Assembly: GCF_000454065.1 (NCBI RefSeq)
Contig: NZ_KE695649.1
Span: 60,624-124,623 of the forward strand
Source: Brevibacillus thermoruber 423
GTDB taxonomy: Bacteria; Bacillota; Bacilli; Brevibacillales; Brevibacillaceae
DNA: 64,000 nt
Direction of reading: 5' to 3'
This document shows positions 61,018-64,000 of this stretch, in pieces (the stretch's first letter is position 1; every line of letters begins with the position of its first letter). The translations under genes were made by a program, and so were the position numbers. The notes beneath the pieces were generated by a model that made no database searches, was not told the DNA's origin, and saw only the letters and a program-made list of their open reading frames with translations.

Positions 61018-62475
61018 ATGAAACCCGTTACAAACAAGCGCAATGTGACCATTGCCGTGATGATCGCCACCTTTTTGGCCGCCATTGAAGGGACGATTGT
61101 CAGCACGGCAATGCCCACCATCGTCAGCGATCTGGGAGGACTCCATCTGATCAGTTGGGTGGTGTCCATCTACCTGCTGACGTCGGCGGTCACCACCCCG
61201 ATTTACGGAAAACTGGCCGACTTGTACGGACGGAAAATCGTGTTCAACGTCGGGGCCAGCCTGTTTCTGATCGGGTCGGTGCTGTCGGGGCTGTCCCAGA
61301 CGATGGAACAGCTCATCTGGTTTCGCGCCTTTCAAGGGATGGGCGCTGGCGCCATCATTACCATTACCTATACGATTATCGGGGACATCTACCCGTTTGA
61401 AGAGCGGGGAAAAGTGCAGGGGTGGATGAGCGGGATCTGGGGCATCTCCGGCATCCTGGGTCCGCTGACCGGCGGCCTTTTGGTGGACTACGTCTCCTGG
61501 CACTGGATCTTTTACATGAATCTGCCGTTCGGGATCGTGTCCATCGCCCTGATCGGGATGTATTTGCACGAGCAGATCGAAAAGAAGCGGAAGCATATTG
61601 ATTACGCCGGGGTCGCGACGTTTACCGCCAGCATGTCCGCGCTGCTGTACGCGCTGTTGAGCGGCGGGACGGAACACCCCTGGGATTCGCCGCTGATCAT
61701 CGGGCTGCTGGTCGCTGCCGCGTGCGGCCTGGCGCTGTTTCTCTACATCGAGAAAAAGTCGCCCGAACCGATGCTGCCGCTGCAGTTGTTCTCCATCCGC
61801 GCCATCAGCGTAGCCAATCTGGCGGGCTTTCTGCTGGCGGCCGTTCTGGTGGCCGTCTCCTTTTATCTGCCGATGTGGATTCAGGGGGTCTACGGTCAAG
61901 GAGCGACCGGCTCCGGCCTGACGCTGATTCCGATGTCGATCGGATGGCCGCTGGGAGCGGCGTGGAGCGGCCGGCTGCTGGCCCGGATCGGGATTCGCAC
62001 CACCTCGCTGATCGGGCTGATCGCCCTGATCGGGGCGACGCTCTGGCTGGCGCTGATTTCGGCGGAAACGCCGCATTGGATGCTGTTTGTGATCACCTTT
62101 GTCGTCGGTTTCGGGTTCGGCTTTGCCTTTACCTCGTTTACCGGCGCCGTCCTGTCCGTCGGCTGGAACCTGCGCGGAGCCGCGATGGCGACCAACACCT
62201 TGATCCGGACGCTGGGGCAGACGATTGGCATCGCCCTGTTCGGTCTGATGCTCAATCGGTCCATACAGGGCATCCAGGGGACGGAGAGCGTCGACGTCAA
62301 CAAGATCCTCAACCCGGAGACGGCCCGGCACTTCCCGCCGGACGTGCTGCAGGCGGCGCGGGAAGCGCTGGCCGGCGGGCTGCATCAGATCTTTGTCGTG
62401 TTGGCGCTGCTGACCGTCGTCAGCCTGGTGGTGACGCTGGCGTATCCGCGGCAGGAGCGGCAGGAAGCGGCGTAG
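61018..62475 (+). CDS. DHA2-family MFS drug exporter
   Basis: 485 residues from the ATG at 61018, with GGAGG 8 nt upstream. The frame is open further 5' but that part is Gly/Arg-rich and lacks helices. Helix 1 has IEGTIVSTAMPTIVSDLG, the loop 2-3 motif is GKLADLYGRK, and motif C-like GISGILGPLTGGLLVD is in helix 5, the antiporter signature. About 14 helices. Resembles EmrB/MDR-type proteins that export lipophilic compounds. The 280 bp upstream contain no other gene. Confidence 0.93.
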   Translation: MKPVTNKRNVTIAVMIATFLAAIEGTIVSTAMPTIVSDLGGLHLISWVVSIYLLTSAVTTPIYGKLADLYGRKIVFNVGASLFLIGSVLSGLSQTMEQLIWFRAFQGMGAGAIITITYTIIGDIYPFEERGKVQGWMSGIWGISGILGPLTGGLLVDYVSWHWIFYMNLPFGIVSIALIGMYLHEQIEKKRKHIDYAGVATFTASMSALLYALLSGGTEHPWDSPLIIGLLVAAACGLALFLYIEKKSPEPMLPLQLFSIRAISVANLAGFLLAAVLVAVSFYLPMWIQGVYGQGATGSGLTLIPMSIGWPLGAAWSGRLLARIGIRTTSLIGLIALIGATLWLALISAETPHWMLFVITFVVGFGFGFAFTSFTGAVLSVGWNLRGAAMATNTLIRTLGQTIGIALFGLMLNRSIQGIQGTESVDVNKILNPETARHFPPDVLQAAREALAGGLHQIFVVLALLTVVSLVVTLAYPRQERQEAA

Positions 62476-62626
62476 CCTGCGGCGCGCGAGGCGAGCTGTG
62501 CCGATCGGGAAGCGGCGCGTACCGCCCGGCGGCCGTTGGCGGCAGGACGGGTCGGATGCTCGGGCCGGCGGGTTAAGCGGCAGCGGCGGCGGACATACTG
62601 AAGGTAGTCCAACAGAAGGAGGAAGG

Positions 62627-62983
62627 ATGCTGGTGGCCGGTTTGCTCGTAAAGCTGTTCGTCTGCCCGGCGGTGGTCGTCCTCGCCGATGCCCTGTTCCC
62701 GGAGTTGAATTACGCCTCCCTCTATCAGTCGATCGGCGTGGGACTGTTTTTCGCCATCGCCGGACACGTGCTGGAATTGTTTCTGCTGAGGCCCGGCACC
62801 TTGTGGCTGAGTACGGCGGTCGATTTTATCGCCGCCTTCCTCATCGTCAACCTGAGCGCCTTTGTCCTGCCCGGGGCGCGGATCGTCCCCATCGGCGCCG
62901 GTTTTGCCGCCATCCTGCTCGGCGTGGCCGAATACCTGCAGCACCTCTGGCTGATCAGGAGCGGACGCGCGGAAAAGGCGTGA
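62627..62983 (+). CDS. DUF2512 (YndM-like) membrane protein
   Basis: 118 residues from the ATG at 62627 behind AAGGAGGAAGG. Four helices, with LVKLFVCPAVVVLADALFP (residues 7-25), YQSIGVGLFFAIAGHVLE, LSTAVDFIAAFLIVNLSAF and GFAAILLGVAEYLQHLWL, as in the Bacillus DUF2512 family. The function is unknown; a B. subtilis member is linked to sporulation or stress regulons, which cannot be verified here. Confidence 0.85.
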   Translation: MLVAGLLVKLFVCPAVVVLADALFPELNYASLYQSIGVGLFFAIAGHVLELFLLRPGTLWLSTAVDFIAAFLIVNLSAFVLPGARIVPIGAGFAAILLGVAEYLQHLWLIRSGRAEKA

Positions 62984-62991
62984 CATGCGAT

Positions 62992-63032
62992 GCCCCCGGA
63001 AATGCCGCGATGGCTTTCCGAGGGGCTTTTTT
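62992..63032 (+). terminator. Terminator after DUF2512 gene
   Basis: GCCCC-GGAAA-GCC pairs with GGC-TTTCC-GGGGC, followed by six T. Confidence 0.8.
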
Positions 63033-63161
63033 GCCGGTCGGCCCCGAAACCTCCTGTCGGACGGGAAGCGCCGCCGCTCGCGGCAGCCGTTGTGAACCGC
63101 CGCCTATATGATCCATCCCGCCCCGGGAGATGGAGAAGGTGCCAAAAGGGGACGCGGCGCT

Positions 63162-63190
63162 TTGACAGGAGACGGCGGTCGGGATATGCT
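63162..63190 (+). promoter_or_regulatory. SigA promoter of EmrE-type transporter gene
   Basis: TTGACA (63162-63167), a 17-bp spacer and TATGCT (63185-63190). Transcription would start near 63197, which excludes the in-frame ATG at 63186 as the start codon. Confidence 0.7.
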
Positions 63191-63233
63191 ACAAGTTGGA
63201 GAGGCAAAAGGGAAATGGCGGGAGAAATGGGGG

Positions 63234-64000
63234 ATGGTGGTGCGGGCTATTGTGCTGGGCGTTGTGGCTTCCTTCTTTTTTGCCTTTACGTTTGTGCTCA
63301 ACCGGGCGATGGATCTGGCAGGAGGCAGTTGGATCTGGAGTTCCTCGCTTCGCTATTTGTTCATGGTCCCGTTTCTGCTGGCGATCGTCTGGCTGCGCGG
63401 CAATCTGCGCCCGCTGTGGCGGGAGATGAGGGCCAGACCGTGGGCGTGGCTGGTCTGGAGCTTCGTCGGATTCGGGCTGTTTTACGGTCCGCTCAGTTTT
63501 GCCGCCGCGTACGGTCCGGGCTGGCTGATCGCCGGCACGTGGCAGGTGACCATCGTCGCCGGTTCGCTGCTTGTTCCGTTTTTGGGTCAGAAAATTCCGT
63601 ACAAGGGACTGGCCGTATCCCTGATCATCCTGGCCGGGGTGGCCCTGATGCAGATGGAGCACGCGAAGGCGCTCGGGGTCAAGGAGGCGCTGTACGGGAT
63701 CGTGCCGGTTGTCGTCGCCGCGTTTGCCTATCCGCTCGGCAACCGCAAGATGATGGAAATTACCCGGGGGCGACTTGACGCCTACCAGCGGGTGCTGGGC
63801 ATGACGCTGGCCAGCATCCCGCTATGGCTGCTGCTGGCAGTCTGGGGAGCGGCGGCGGAGGGACTGCCCAGCGTCAGCCAGACGGTGCAGTCCCTGATCG
63901 TGGCGGTGACGTCCGGGATCGTGGCGACGGTGCTGTTTTTTCAGGCCACCGACTTGTCCAAGGGCAGTCCCGGGCGTATGGCCGCGGTGGAAGCCACGCA
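63234..64000 (+). CDS. EmrE-type multidrug efflux transporter (DMT superfamily), C-terminus outside window
   Basis: At least 255 residues are visible; the frame is open to the window edge. The ATG at 63234 is chosen because GGGAG lies 9 nt upstream and the promoter at 63162 is placed for it. About eight helices are visible, beginning VVRAIVLGVVASFFFAFTFVLNRAMD and including LFYGPLSFAAAYGPGWLIAGTWQVTIVAGSLL (quoted in part) and AFAYPLGNRKMMEI. This is the 10-helix EmrE-related family seen in Bacillales as multidrug resistance efflux transporter. Confidence 0.85.
   Translation, partial: MVVRAIVLGVVASFFFAFTFVLNRAMDLAGGSWIWSSSLRYLFMVPFLLAIVWLRGNLRPLWREMRARPWAWLVWSFVGFGLFYGPLSFAAAYGPGWLIAGTWQVTIVAGSLLVPFLGQKIPYKGLAVSLIILAGVALMQMEHAKALGVKEALYGIVPVVVAAFAYPLGNRKMMEITRGRLDAYQRVLGMTLASIPLWLLLAVWGAAAEGLPSVSQTVQSLIVAVTSGIVATVLFFQATDLSKGSPGRMAAVEAT

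Overview
The window looks like chromosomal DNA from a GC-rich member of the Bacillales (Firmicutes). The grounds are AGGAGG-type ribosome binding sites with frequent GTG and TTG starts, SigA promoters, U-tailed terminators, and Bacillus-type loci: GbsR/OpuA, MrfA/MrfB (YprA/YprB), a YvaF-YvaE-YvaD-like trio, an Mta-like MerR regulator and a DUF2512 protein. I cannot name the species.

Left end (1-4300) is AT-richer and mobile. A partial IS21-family element (istB fragment, istA) abuts the last 34 nt of a tmRNA (ssrA) gene. A second, degenerate and split copy of that tmRNA end follows, then a frameshifted MFS remnant and a tyrosine recombinase. A recombinase core-like palindrome lies beyond the recombinase stop codon, and half of it is repeated in inverted orientation in the leader of the gene. 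An HD-GYP protein with a degenerate HD motif comes next.

5.5-19.2 kb is a probable natural-product and stress island. A two-component system is divergent from a MacAB-type efflux operon, with 11-bp-period direct repeats between them. A Tyr-rich small protein follows, then a Cys-rich precursor of the heterocycloanthracin/sonorensin type and its thiazole/oxazole maturation genes (ThiF-like protein, YcaO cyclodehydratase, double-domain SagB dehydrogenase). A luciferase-like oxidoreductase closes the stretch.

19.4-31 kb holds a GntR regulator, an MFS remnant and an amidase; a twice-frameshifted formate-tetrahydrofolate ligase gene; GbsR divergent from a complete OpuA glycine betaine transporter; an SDR oxidoreductase; a DUF2167 protein; and a VWA lipoprotein gene that has lost its N-terminal half.

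31-40.4 kb holds mrfAB behind a LexA-like box, an Mta-like regulator, a GNAT acetyltransferase, a TetR-SMR-DUF5360 operon, and a MocR regulator divergent from a proline dehydrogenase.

40.6-53.2 kb is one eight-gene MoxR-type operon: exported protein, ABC ATPase and permease, Ala/Gln-rich membrane protein, MoxR ATPase, DUF58 protein and two VWA membrane proteins.

53.3-64 kb holds a shortened DUF418 protein. Next is an operon pairing an Lgt-like protein that lacks canonical Lgt residues with a COG1964-type radical SAM enzyme, a small membrane protein and a methyltransferase remnant; this is the best candidate for an undescribed lipid-modifying system. DegV, a patatin-like lipase, a coiled-coil membrane protein, a PrsA/SurA-like anchored protein, an MFS drug exporter, a DUF2512 protein and a truncated EmrE-type transporter complete the window.
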